In this document: in pieces, positions 1 through 5,742 of the stretch
Layout of the letters: the number at the start of each line of letters is the position of its first letter
Numbering within the stretch: position 1 is the first letter of the stretch
From: Roseibacillus sp.
Lineage (GTDB): Bacteria > Verrucomicrobiota > Verrucomicrobiae > Verrucomicrobiales > Akkermansiaceae
Length of the DNA stretch: 5,742 nucleotides
Assembly (NCBI GenBank): GCA_002723015.1
Contig: PBNG01000034.1
Coordinates: 1,798-7,539, forward strand
Reading direction: 5' to 3'
The notes under the pieces: generated by a model
Databases searched by the model: none
What the model was told of the DNA's origin: nothing
What the model saw: only the letters and a program-made list of their open reading frames with translations
Program-made: the position numbers and the translations under genes

Positions 1-616
1 CGGGTGCCTGCGGAGGAGCAAAAAGAAAGACGAACGGGAGGAGCGTTAGGGTGGACGCCAGAAGGCTTCCGGCTGATATCACGAGGGGAGAGACCCCGGC
101 TAGCCTGATCCGGGCGTAGTGTCCAGCATAGGCGTAACAGCAGGTAGCACAGAGTACCGCGAGAATTGGCCACCCTACTCCGTTTTTCGCAAAGTCGAGT
201 TGATTCCCAGTCAGGATAGCAATGCCCGAGAGGCCCGTTGCAAGGCCAAGGACCTGAAAACTGGAGAGAGGGATACGGAGCCAGCAGAGGCCGATGAGAG
301 CGGTGCAGATCGGGGTGGTGGCATTCAGAAGAGAGGTGAATCCGGCCTCGAGATGGAGAGAAGCCCAGCAGAGCAGAGAAAAGGGCACGGCGGAGTTGAA
401 AAGTCCTAAAGTGAGCAGAGCACGCTTGTGGGTGCGAAGCGCAGTGCGGTGTTCTGCTCGCAGGAGCAGAGGAGTCAGAGCGAGAGCAGCGATGCCAATG
501 CGGGTGAAAGTGGTGAGAAAGGCTCCAAGGTCGGGAGCAGTGATCCGCATGAAGAGAAAGGACGCTCCCCAGATCGAAGACAGGAGAAGCAGCCTGATGA
601 TATCGCTCGGGCTCAC
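1..616 (-). CDS. EamA-family (DMT superfamily) membrane transporter, C-terminus cut by window edge
   Basis: Translating the minus strand from a GTG at 616-614 gives 205 residues with no stop before position 1, so the 3' end lies outside the window. The product is very hydrophobic, with about seven predicted membrane helices (near residues 6-25, 30-53, 66-85, 90-115, 118-137, 147-167, 175-200). The N-terminus carries the typical EamA pattern IWGASFLFMRI followed by APDLGAF, and residues 89-100 (EAGFTSLLNATTP) match the conserved end of helix 3/start of helix 4. EamA proteins usually have ten helices in two repeats and about 290 residues, so the last two or three helices are missing here. Family members export amino acids, metabolites or drugs; the substrate cannot be read from this sequence. 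The frame is open back to a TAG at 772-770, but GTG 616 is the only start that places helix 1 directly at the N-terminus. It lies 100 bp after the DUF1552 gene on the same strand and may be read through from it. Confidence 0.88.
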   Translation of the reverse strand, partial: MSPSDIIRLLLLSSIWGASFLFMRITAPDLGAFLTTFTRIGIAALALTPLLLRAEHRTALRTHKRALLTLGLFNSAVPFSLLCWASLHLEAGFTSLLNATTPICTALIGLCWLRIPLSSFQVLGLATGLSGIAILTGNQLDFAKNGVGWPILAVLCATCCYAYAGHYARIRLAGVSPLVISAGSLLASTLTLLPFVFLFAPPQAP

Positions 617-638
617 GTGTTCGCCATCGAATTTCCCA
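613..638 (-). promoter_or_regulatory. Possible 4-codon minicistron overlapping the transporter GTG start
   Basis: Just ahead of the transporter start the minus strand reads ATGGCGAACACGTGA (627-613), which encodes M-A-N-T then stop. Its TGA overlaps the GTG start of the transporter (616-614) as GTGA. A weak Shine-Dalgarno-like GGGAA lies about 5 nt before this ATG, while the GTG itself has no well-placed ribosome site. This would fit translational coupling, but four codons can arise by chance and no conservation can be checked here. Confidence 0.2.
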
Positions 639-716
639 AGAGGGTGTTGGGTTGAAGCGCAGGCAGGAGTGCCCGAAGTGCGCCATCCAGCCGCAAGCAG
701 AGCAGGATCGAAATTC
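617..716. other. 100-bp gap between DUF1552 and transporter genes, no clear signals
   Basis: I see no promoter with recognisable -35 and -10 boxes and no terminator. There is one 5-bp inverted repeat (657-661 with 679-683, 17-base loop) without a following T-run, and a distant GAATTTC/GAAATTC pair near the two ends; both are too weak to call. The transporter frame stays open through this gap but has no family-like sequence or ATG in it. Confidence 0.5.
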
Positions 717-2036
717 CTAAGAGAGCTTGAGAGGGCCGTCCTGACTCTGAGTCCTGTTGCCGAAGTGCTCTAGCTTATGGCCGAAGGAATGCGCCAGGGA
801 GATCAGGAGGCGGTTGTGAGGTTGACCACCAAAATTGTGGGACATACCCATTTTGAAGTCAGATCCACCCCCGAGCAGAACGAAGGGAATGTCGTTCTGG
901 CTGTGGGAGTTTCCCTTACCCAGTTCATTGGTCCACAGGATGGTAGTGTGATCAAGCATCGTGCCCTCGGCACCGGGTTCGGGCAGGCTGTCCAGTTTTG
1001 AAGCCAGATAGGCTATTTCTCCTGCGAACCATTTGTTAATCCGCAGAAGCTTTTCCTGCGCGTTTTCGTTTTTATCGGGTTCGTGGGAAAGGCTGTGGTG
1101 CCCTTCTTCAATATCAAGCCACCGCATGCGTGCCTGTCCGACCGACCGCATGTACTGAAGGCTTGCGACTCTGCACATGTCATTCGCGAGCGAATTGACA
1201 AGAAGGTCAATTTGCATCCGGCTGATCTCCGGCGTGTTGTCGTTGACCAGCTCGATATTGGGATCCAGCTCGGGTTCGGCGTGGACAAGGTCACTCTGGT
1301 TTCCGGCCGCCTTTAGCTCGCTCTCCATCGCGCGCACAAGCTCAAGATGATCCGTGAGTCTCTGCTGGTCTTCACTGCTGATTTTTGCGGAGACCTTTCG
1401 GAGGTCTTCCCCGACGTCATCAAGCAGACCGGCAAGGGTGGTCCGGTCCTTGCTCTGCCCGTAGAGCCGGTTGAGCATCTGGTAGGGGTCATCGACGGGA
1501 GCCACGGGCTTGTTAGATCCGGCGTAGACCATCCGGGTCCAGTTGTCGGCACGAGCGGGCACTGCAACTCCGAACTCGAGGGATCCGAAACGGGTGCGGG
1601 TCGCGGGATTGTTCTGGAGGAAGTTCCGGATTTCCTGATCGATCGAGATCCCGCTCGCCCAACCGGCCGGGGAGTCTGATCCTCCCTGAATATTTCCGGG
1701 CAGCAACTCAATGCCGGTGAGCAGACAGCTCATGCCCCGCTGGTGTCCATCGCCATCTCCACGAATCTTGTTGTTCAGGCCCTTGAGCATGAGCATGCGG
1801 TCCTTGAAGGGAGCGAGCGGCTGCAGGATGGACTTGAGGTCCTCCAACGGGCCGGGAGAATCCTGCCAGAATTGAGGAGGAAGAGTTCCGTTGGGCGAAA
1901 ATACGATGATCAGGCGCTGCCGGCGGGTCTGGCTCTGCGCCGCTTGCAGACTGGGTAGGCCGGTAACAAAAGGCAGTGAGGCACCCGAGAGACCGAGGTC
2001 CCTGAGAAAGGTGCGGCGATTGCGTGGGATTGTCAT
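717..2036 (-). CDS. DUF1552 (HXXSHH family) Tat-exported protein of planctomycete type
   Basis: The product has 439 residues, from ATG at 2036-2034 to TAG, a usual length for DUF1552 (PF07586). Residues 6-12 (NRRTFLR) form a twin-arginine motif followed by a hydrophobic stretch to about 29 and a likely cleavage site near LQA-A (31-33), so folded export by the Tat system is expected. Family signatures include [12 protein letters not shown] (46-57), a GD-rich [11 protein letters not shown] segment (93-107), and the conserved [22 protein letters not shown] block (368-391). The motif that names the family is present as H314-S-L-S-H-E319, with Glu in place of the last His. Its role is unknown; the His-rich motif suggests metal binding, but that is inference. 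It starts 18 bp after the cytochrome gene stop, and AAAGGA (2051-2056, overlapping that stop) is a distant possible ribosome site. DUF1552 genes commonly accompany PSCyt/PSD cytochrome genes, and the tight spacing supports a two-gene transcript. Confidence 0.93.
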   Translation of the reverse strand: MTIPRNRRTFLRDLGLSGASLPFVTGLPSLQAAQSQTRRQRLIIVFSPNGTLPPQFWQDSPGPLEDLKSILQPLAPFKDRMLMLKGLNNKIRGDGDGHQRGMSCLLTGIELLPGNIQGGSDSPAGWASGISIDQEIRNFLQNNPATRTRFGSLEFGVAVPARADNWTRMVYAGSNKPVAPVDDPYQMLNRLYGQSKDRTTLAGLLDDVGEDLRKVSAKISSEDQQRLTDHLELVRAMESELKAAGNQSDLVHAEPELDPNIELVNDNTPEISRMQIDLLVNSLANDMCRVASLQYMRSVGQARMRWLDIEEGHHSLSHEPDKNENAQEKLLRINKWFAGEIAYLASKLDSLPEPGAEGTMLDHTTILWTNELGKGNSHSQNDIPFVLLGGGSDFKMGMSHNFGGQPHNRLLISLAHSFGHKLEHFGNRTQSQDGPLKLS

Positions 2037-2054
2037 TGGGCCGGGCTGAATCCT

Positions 2055-4346
2055 TTATTTGGCGGCGAGCGGCTTGTTCTTAGCCTCGTGGCTCACTACC
2101 ACCTGCGTTAATTCTACGAGCAAACTCCTGATATTGTAACCAGATTTTGCGAATTTCGTATACAGGGTGGCCTTTGTGTCTGGCCCGTAGGCGTTGATGG
2201 ATTGCTTGGTAAAATGGTGAAAAAGGTGGGTAATGAACGCCTCATGGGCCAAGCGGCTTCCTGCAGCCATGGTCGCGATGTCATGGATGTTGGCGATCGG
2301 AACCTCACTTTCATCCTCGTTGACGTAGCGGGTGGACGTGTCGACGGACTTGCTGTTGTCCTCGAGGCGATGGCGGCCAACCGCATCAAAGCTCTCAAGA
2401 CTGAATCCCACAGGGTTGATGACCCGGTGACATTCCATGCATGAGGCCGCCTTGGTGAGCTGGGTAATCTTTTCGCGCATGGTCAGAGATGAATCGAACT
2501 CGTCGTCATTGAATGACACTGCCTCGACCGGGGGCTTGAGAAGGCGGCCGAGGATGTTTCGGCTGATGAATACACCCCGGTGAATAGGCGAGGTGTTGTC
2601 GTGATAGGCGTGAGCGGCGAGCAGGAACGGGTGGGTGAGAATTCCCGAGTTAGGCCTGCCCCGGAGGGTGACCTTTCGCAACGTGTTACCCTGCAAGGGC
2701 TCAGCTCCATAAAAACTGGCAAGACGCTCATTGAGGAACAGATGTTCATTGAGCAGGAGATCGCGGTAGTCGGAGCGATCACTCCAGACCACCTCATCGA
2801 CAAAATGCTCAAGTGACCGTCGGAGGTCCATTACGAGGCGTTCGTCGAAACCGGGAAAAAGACTGGGGTCCTTCCGGAGGTCGTGCTGTCCGTCGAGAGC
2901 CAGCCATTGCCGGAAGAATCCCCGCATTTTTCTCCTCGTTTTATTGTTGAGAACCATGCGCTGAATCTGAGCGGTAATCTGCTCCGGGCTCTGGAGTGTG
3001 CCCTTCTCTGCGGCGTGCAGGAGCTTCTTGTCAGGGAGCCCATCCCAGAGCATCAGTGCCAGGCGCGAGGCCACTGTGTAGCTGTCTGGGCGGCCGCCGT
3101 TGTCGGCGAGGCCCGGGTAGAGAAAGTAAGGAGAGGTCAGGACCAGCAGCATGGAATGCCTGAGGGCGACCATCGGATCGGATTGGGTGTCGAAGCGGCG
3201 GTCGACGAAAGTCTCCTGCTGCTGAGCATCGAGAGGTCTCCTGAAAGCCCGGGATGCGAATTGCTGAGCGTAGGAGCGTAGAAGCGCGGGGTCCTTGCGC
3301 TGCTCCTTGCTCAGTCCTGAAACGCCACCAAGATGGGTGATGAGATGGTTGACCAGCTCAACTGCAGCGTAGGTGGTGGCCTGCTGCCATTCCTTTGAGA
3401 CCCCGGATCCTCGTTCATACCCGAGGCTTCGGTCGTCCGGGGGAAATTTGGATCCAACCACTGTGACGGTGTCCAGGACCTCAGGCATGAGGTAGTCATT
3501 CGGGATGGGCTCCCAGACTCCGCCCGGGGGCTTCCAGTCAAGATGTAGGGATGCCAACTTTTCCTTGTAAGTGAAGTAGCGGAGGTAGACCGGATAGCCA
3601 CGACCGCCGAGAAGGAACTTGGTCCCGGTCTTCTCCTGCAATTCATTCCTCGTGCTCACGTAGGCATCGATAAAGGAGTTCTTGTCATCATCCCCTCGGA
3701 AGGAGTTCAGCAGAAACAGGGCGCTGTTGTGGGTTCTCACCCGGAACTGGTAGAGGCCCGTTTCCGGGACAAGAAGGGAGCCCGACCAGCGGACGGAAAA
3801 ACCCGATTGGTTGATTTTTTCGGCTGGAACGCCGGTTTCCCAGTTGAAGTCGATGGTAGGATCGATCCGTTCAAGGACGTGTTCCTTCTCCTTGTTCATC
3901 TTTTCGACGTTGAAGTAGCGTCCCCGCAGTCCCCTTTCGGGCACGAATGTCTGGGGGCGTTTGAAGGACTCAATGAGGTCCGCTGCAGATTGCCTGTATT
4001 GCTCGTTCGTCAGCCGAAGGAGTTCAATCCGGGGGGGGCGATTGCGAAGCTGCGCTGCCGGGCCGTAAAATTCCTCGAAGATATACTGGGCCACCGCATC
4101 GGCGTCATCATCAATGACCTCGTCCTCCTTCTCCTCCGGCATGGACCGGTGAATATATCGGGAGAGAGACTCTACCGACTTACGGCCCCACAGAGGCTCA
4201 TCATACGCATCTTCCGTCCCCTGACCCTTGTCCCCGTGGCAGGAGGCGCAGTGATTCAGGTAGATCTTCCTGCCGTCGGGCTGTCCGAGAGCGCTTCCCA
4301 TTATCAGGAGGGCTATCAGAAAAAAACCGAGGAGGGGCAATTGCAT
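2055..4346 (-). CDS. Planctomycete-type cytochrome c protein with PA14 and DUF1587/1595/1592/1588/1585 domains
   Basis: From ATG 4346-4344 to TAA this encodes 763 residues. Residues 1-21 form a Sec-type signal peptide (hydrophobic LLGFFLIALLIMGSALG). A class I cytochrome c domain follows, with heme motif CASCH at 33-37 and probable axial Met69 in SMPEE. Residues 105-125 (IELLRLTNEQYRQSAADLIE) begin DUF1587, a PA14 domain spans about 140-285, and FPPDDRSLGYERG (301-313) appears to resume DUF1587. Then come DUF1595 (about 353-385), DUF1592 (391-520), DUF1588 (530-625), a second CXXCH (CMECH, 636-640) with INPVGFSLESFDAVG, and DUF1585 (about 680-755). The protein is probably periplasmic or surface-located; electron transfer coupled to polymer binding is plausible but untested. 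The frame also extends upstream to TTG 4415 (786 residues); I prefer ATG 4346 because it leaves a compact signal peptide. Neither start has a well-placed Shine-Dalgarno. The DUF1552 gene follows after 18 bp. Confidence 0.92.
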   Translation of the reverse strand: MQLPLLGFFLIALLIMGSALGQPDGRKIYLNHCASCHGDKGQGTEDAYDEPLWGRKSVESLSRYIHRSMPEEKEDEVIDDDADAVAQYIFEEFYGPAAQLRNRPPRIELLRLTNEQYRQSAADLIESFKRPQTFVPERGLRGRYFNVEKMNKEKEHVLERIDPTIDFNWETGVPAEKINQSGFSVRWSGSLLVPETGLYQFRVRTHNSALFLLNSFRGDDDKNSFIDAYVSTRNELQEKTGTKFLLGGRGYPVYLRYFTYKEKLASLHLDWKPPGGVWEPIPNDYLMPEVLDTVTVVGSKFPPDDRSLGYERGSGVSKEWQQATTYAAVELVNHLITHLGGVSGLSKEQRKDPALLRSYAQQFASRAFRRPLDAQQQETFVDRRFDTQSDPMVALRHSMLLVLTSPYFLYPGLADNGGRPDSYTVASRLALMLWDGLPDKKLLHAAEKGTLQSPEQITAQIQRMVLNNKTRRKMRGFFRQWLALDGQHDLRKDPSLFPGFDERLVMDLRRSLEHFVDEVVWSDRSDYRDLLLNEHLFLNERLASFYGAEPLQGNTLRKVTLRGRPNSGILTHPFLLAAHAYHDNTSPIHRGVFISRNILGRLLKPPVEAVSFNDDEFDSSLTMREKITQLTKAASCMECHRVINPVGFSLESFDAVGRHRLEDNSKSVDTSTRYVNEDESEVPIANIHDIATMAAGSRLAHEAFITHLFHHFTKQSINAYGPDTKATLYTKFAKSGYNIRSLLVELTQVVVSHEAKNKPLAAK
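4031..4038. repeat. Homopolymer run of eight G inside the cytochrome gene
   Basis: The plus strand has eight consecutive G (C8 on the coding strand), encoding the Arg-Pro-Pro-Arg stretch at residues 103-106 between the cytochrome c domain and DUF1587. The frame is intact through it, and the residues fit the family. Such a run can slip during replication or be miscounted in sequencing. Confidence 0.9.
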
Positions 4347-4436
4347 GGGTGTTGTCTGGATACGCCGTGGCGAGCAGGATATTACGCCTGATGTCTTGGA
4401 AACTATACCCCACAAGCGCGATCATTGAACTCCCTT
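4201..4436 (-). other. Out-of-frame Shine-Dalgarno plus ATG reading frame over the cytochrome gene start (possible leader ORF)
   Basis: The best ribosome-binding signal in the cytochrome 5' region is AAGGGAG (4436-4430), spaced 4 nt from an ATG at 4425-4423. That ATG opens a 74-codon frame ending at 4201 that is not the cytochrome frame and overlaps its first ~145 bases. The predicted peptide (MIALVGYSFQDIRR...) is Arg- and Pro-rich toward its end, resembles nothing I know, and its 3' part is probably only a shadow of the cytochrome coding frame. It could be a translated leader that couples initiation at ATG 4346, the product of a frameshift, or chance. Confidence 0.2.
4402..4429 (-). promoter_or_regulatory. 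Weak candidate sigma70-type promoter ahead of the cytochrome gene
   Basis: On the minus strand TATAGT (4407-4402) differs from the -10 consensus at one base, and TTCAAT (4429-4424) is a poor -35 match with a 16-bp spacer. The -10 lies about 55 bp before ATG 4346. The same bases overlap the AAGGGAG/ATG leader described separately, so both cannot operate on one transcript starting here. The rest of the 154-bp gap (4347-4500) contains a short inverted repeat, AATCCG/CGGATC at 4445-4462 with a 6-base loop and no T-run, which is not a convincing terminator for the sulfatase. Confidence 0.18.
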
Positions 4437-4500
4437 CTCGCCAGAATCCGGCGGAGCGGATCACAAGCCTCGAGAGATTCAGGACCGCATAATTACGGCA

Positions 4501-5742
4501 TTATTTACTTAGTTTGAGCGGATATCGCTTGCTTGGGGTTCGATCAGCGAGAAAGGCTTGTTCCAGCCTTTTCAGGACCAATGGGTGCTCCGAGGCGAGA
4601 TCTGTGGTCTCCGCGGGGTCCTGGTCGAGATCATAGAGTTCCCATTCCGCAGGCTTTTTCGTGCGAATTTTTTGACGCACGGCCTTCCACTTACCCTCCA
4701 TGACCGCAAGCTGTCCGCGGTATCCGTGAAACTCCCAGACCATTGGTTTGCGGCGGACAAAGGACACCCGTGGCCCCACGTTGCATATCACCGGCCGCAG
4801 GTTTTCGCCATCGAGGCCCGCGGGGCGCGGGGCTCCCGCGATATCGCAGATGAAGGGAAACCAGTCGGGAAAATAGGAAGGGGTATTGTCGGTGGTTCCC
4901 GGGCGGGTCATTCCCGGGTAGCGCACAATGCATGGCACCCTTATTCCGCCCTCATAGACGCTCCCCTTGAATCCCCGAAGACCGGCCGTGGAATTGAAAA
5001 ATTCAGCATCGACACCGCCCACGCCGAATTTTGGGTCTCTGGAAGGGTGGGTAGTGCCGTTGTCCGAGGTGAAGATGACGATAGTCCTCTCGGCGAGCCC
5101 ATGCTGCTCGAGTCGCTTGAGGATTGCCCCAACGTGCTCATCGAGGTCTGAGATCATCGCTGCATAGCCTGCCCGGGGGCGGGGATGGGGAAGGTATCCA
5201 TTCTGCCCTCGATAGGGACCCTTTTCTGCGTCCCATTCCTTCGGATAGCGATCGACCCACTCTGCCGGAGGGTGCATGGCCACGTGAGGTTCAACAAACG
5301 GGCAGTAAAGAAAGAATGGATTCTCCTTCTGAGCTTCGATGAATTCAAGGGCCTCCTCAAGAATCCGATCCGGGGCATATGTTGTGGCCCGGTAATCGCC
5401 GGCAACTATGGCGCCCTCGGGTTTGCGGAGGTGTCCGGGAATCGGATTACTATTGATAGGATCGATGCCCTCGTCGTCATCAAGAAACGGAGGAAAGAAA
5501 GAGTGGGCGTTTCGCTGGCAGTTGTAGCCATAGAAGCGGTCGAACCCCTGGCGGATCGGGGAGCCGGAGGTGTCGGTAGGCCCGAGGCCCCATTTCCCGA
5601 ATCCTCCTGTCGCATAGCCCTTCGCCCGGAGGGCCTCGGCGATGGTGACAACCTCCGCGCTGATCGGCCACTGGCCGGGAAACGCCCTTCCATTGCCGGA
5701 GTCTCCGTTATTGCGAATTTCAGCGTGGCCGAGATGACGGCC
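4501..5742 (-). CDS. Arylsulfatase A-like sulfatase (PF00884), N-terminus beyond window edge
   Basis: The frame is open from the right edge to TAA at 4503-4501, giving 413 residues; a GTG at 5283 is an internal Val, not the start, because conserved sulfatase sequence continues upstream of it. The fragment opens with GRHLGHAEIRNNGD, the segment that normally follows the CxPSR-ALLTG formylglycine site, so roughly the first 60-100 residues (signal peptide, first metal-binding Asp pair, catalytic Cys) are missing. Visible active-site elements are K50 in GKWGLG, H153 in FVEPH, D227-N228 in FTSDNGT and K259 in RGFKGSVYEGG. The C-terminal subdomain has WKAVRQK (352-358) and ELYDLDQDPAETTDLA (368-383), as in complete family members. 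Sulfatases hydrolyse sulfate esters with a formylglycine nucleophile and calcium; the likely substrate class, a sulfated polysaccharide, is inferred from the kind of organism. KWGLG lacks the His of the KWHLG form. It lies upstream of the cytochrome/DUF1552 pair, same strand. Confidence 0.93.
   Translation of the reverse strand, partial: GRHLGHAEIRNNGDSGNGRAFPGQWPISAEVVTIAEALRAKGYATGGFGKWGLGPTDTSGSPIRQGFDRFYGYNCQRNAHSFFPPFLDDDEGIDPINSNPIPGHLRKPEGAIVAGDYRATTYAPDRILEEALEFIEAQKENPFFLYCPFVEPHVAMHPPAEWVDRYPKEWDAEKGPYRGQNGYLPHPRPRAGYAAMISDLDEHVGAILKRLEQHGLAERTIVIFTSDNGTTHPSRDPKFGVGGVDAEFFNSTAGLRGFKGSVYEGGIRVPCIVRYPGMTRPGTTDNTPSYFPDWFPFICDIAGAPRPAGLDGENLRPVICNVGPRVSFVRRKPMVWEFHGYRGQLAVMEGKWKAVRQKIRTKKPAEWELYDLDQDPAETTDLASEHPLVLKRLEQAFLADRTPSKRYPLKLSK

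Noticed and set aside
657..683. Inverted repeat after the DUF1552 gene as a terminator
   Set aside because: A 5-bp stem with a 17-base loop and no T-run is within chance expectation.
294..773. Plus-strand 159-codon ORF, with others at 119-409 and 428-655
   Set aside because: They lie antisense to the EamA transporter, which is recognisable by membrane pattern and motifs; their Arg/Ser/Glu-rich translations resemble no family.
3729..4391. Plus-strand 220-codon ORF opposite the cytochrome gene
   Set aside because: It is antisense to the cytochrome c, DUF1587 and PA14 coding sequence; long antisense frames are common opposite GC-rich genes, and no domain is visible.
4445..4462. Inverted repeat after the sulfatase as a terminator
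   Set aside because: The stem is only 5-6 bp with a 6-base loop and no T-run follows on either strand.
717..4530. Shared C-terminal PLKLS in the sulfatase and the DUF1552 protein as a sorting signal
   Set aside because: The match is five residues with different flanks and codons, and neither end resembles a known sorting domain; probably chance.
4558..5151. Plus-strand 197-codon ORF opposite the sulfatase
   Set aside because: The sulfatase frame is unambiguous from conserved motifs across this stretch; the opposite frame shows none.
4501..5283. Sulfatase starting at GTG 5283 as a short or truncated gene
   Set aside because: The same frame continues without a stop to the window edge and encodes KWGLG, GFDRFYGYN and FFLYCPFVEPH, all conserved sulfatase sequence.
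1..5742. Mobile element, CRISPR array, tRNA or phage genes
   Set aside because: No transposase or integrase sequence, regularly spaced repeat, long terminal inverted repeat or tRNA-like structure was found on either strand by eye.

Overview
The window looks like a bacterial chromosome fragment from the Planctomycetota/Verrucomicrobiota side of the PVC group. This rests on a pair of secreted protein families that are greatly expanded there: a planctomycete-type cytochrome c protein (PSCyt/PSD domains, DUF1587-1595-1592-1588-1585) and a DUF1552 (HXXSHH) protein. A secreted arylsulfatase A-like enzyme, another family abundant in these phyla, lies next to them. The DNA is moderately GC-rich by eye and densely coding.

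All four recognisable genes lie on the minus strand, so transcription runs from right to left. In that order they are: (1) 5742-4501, a sulfatase whose N-terminus, including the expected CxPSR formylglycine site, lies beyond the right edge; (2) 4346-2055, a 763-residue exported protein with an N-terminal cytochrome c domain, a PA14 domain set within DUF1587, the remaining planctomycete domains and a second CXXCH motif; (3) 2036-717, a 439-residue DUF1552 protein with a Tat-type signal, 18 bp after gene 2; (4) 616-1, an EamA/DMT-family membrane transporter cut by the left edge. Gene 4 opens with GTG and has no stop inside the window, so it is easily missed; plus-strand ORFs over the same DNA are its antisense shadows.

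The gaps are short: 154 bp between the sulfatase and the cytochrome gene, 18 bp between the cytochrome and DUF1552 genes, and 100 bp before the transporter. The 18-bp spacing supports co-transcription of the cytochrome/DUF1552 pair. I found no convincing terminator, and only a weak promoter candidate ahead of the cytochrome gene. No tRNA, rRNA, CRISPR array, insertion sequence or long repeat was seen.

Taken together, three of the four products are probably exported (sulfatase, Sec-type cytochrome, Tat-type DUF1552 protein) and could act outside the cytoplasmic membrane, possibly on sulfated polymers. That link is inference from proximity; the biochemical role of the PSCyt/DUF1552 pair is not established to my knowledge. 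I do not see a clearly new system. The most useful leads are the 5' end of the cytochrome gene (a well-spaced Shine-Dalgarno and ATG out of frame with the gene), the altered last residue of the DUF1552 HXXSHH motif, and the diheme/PA14 layout of the cytochrome protein.
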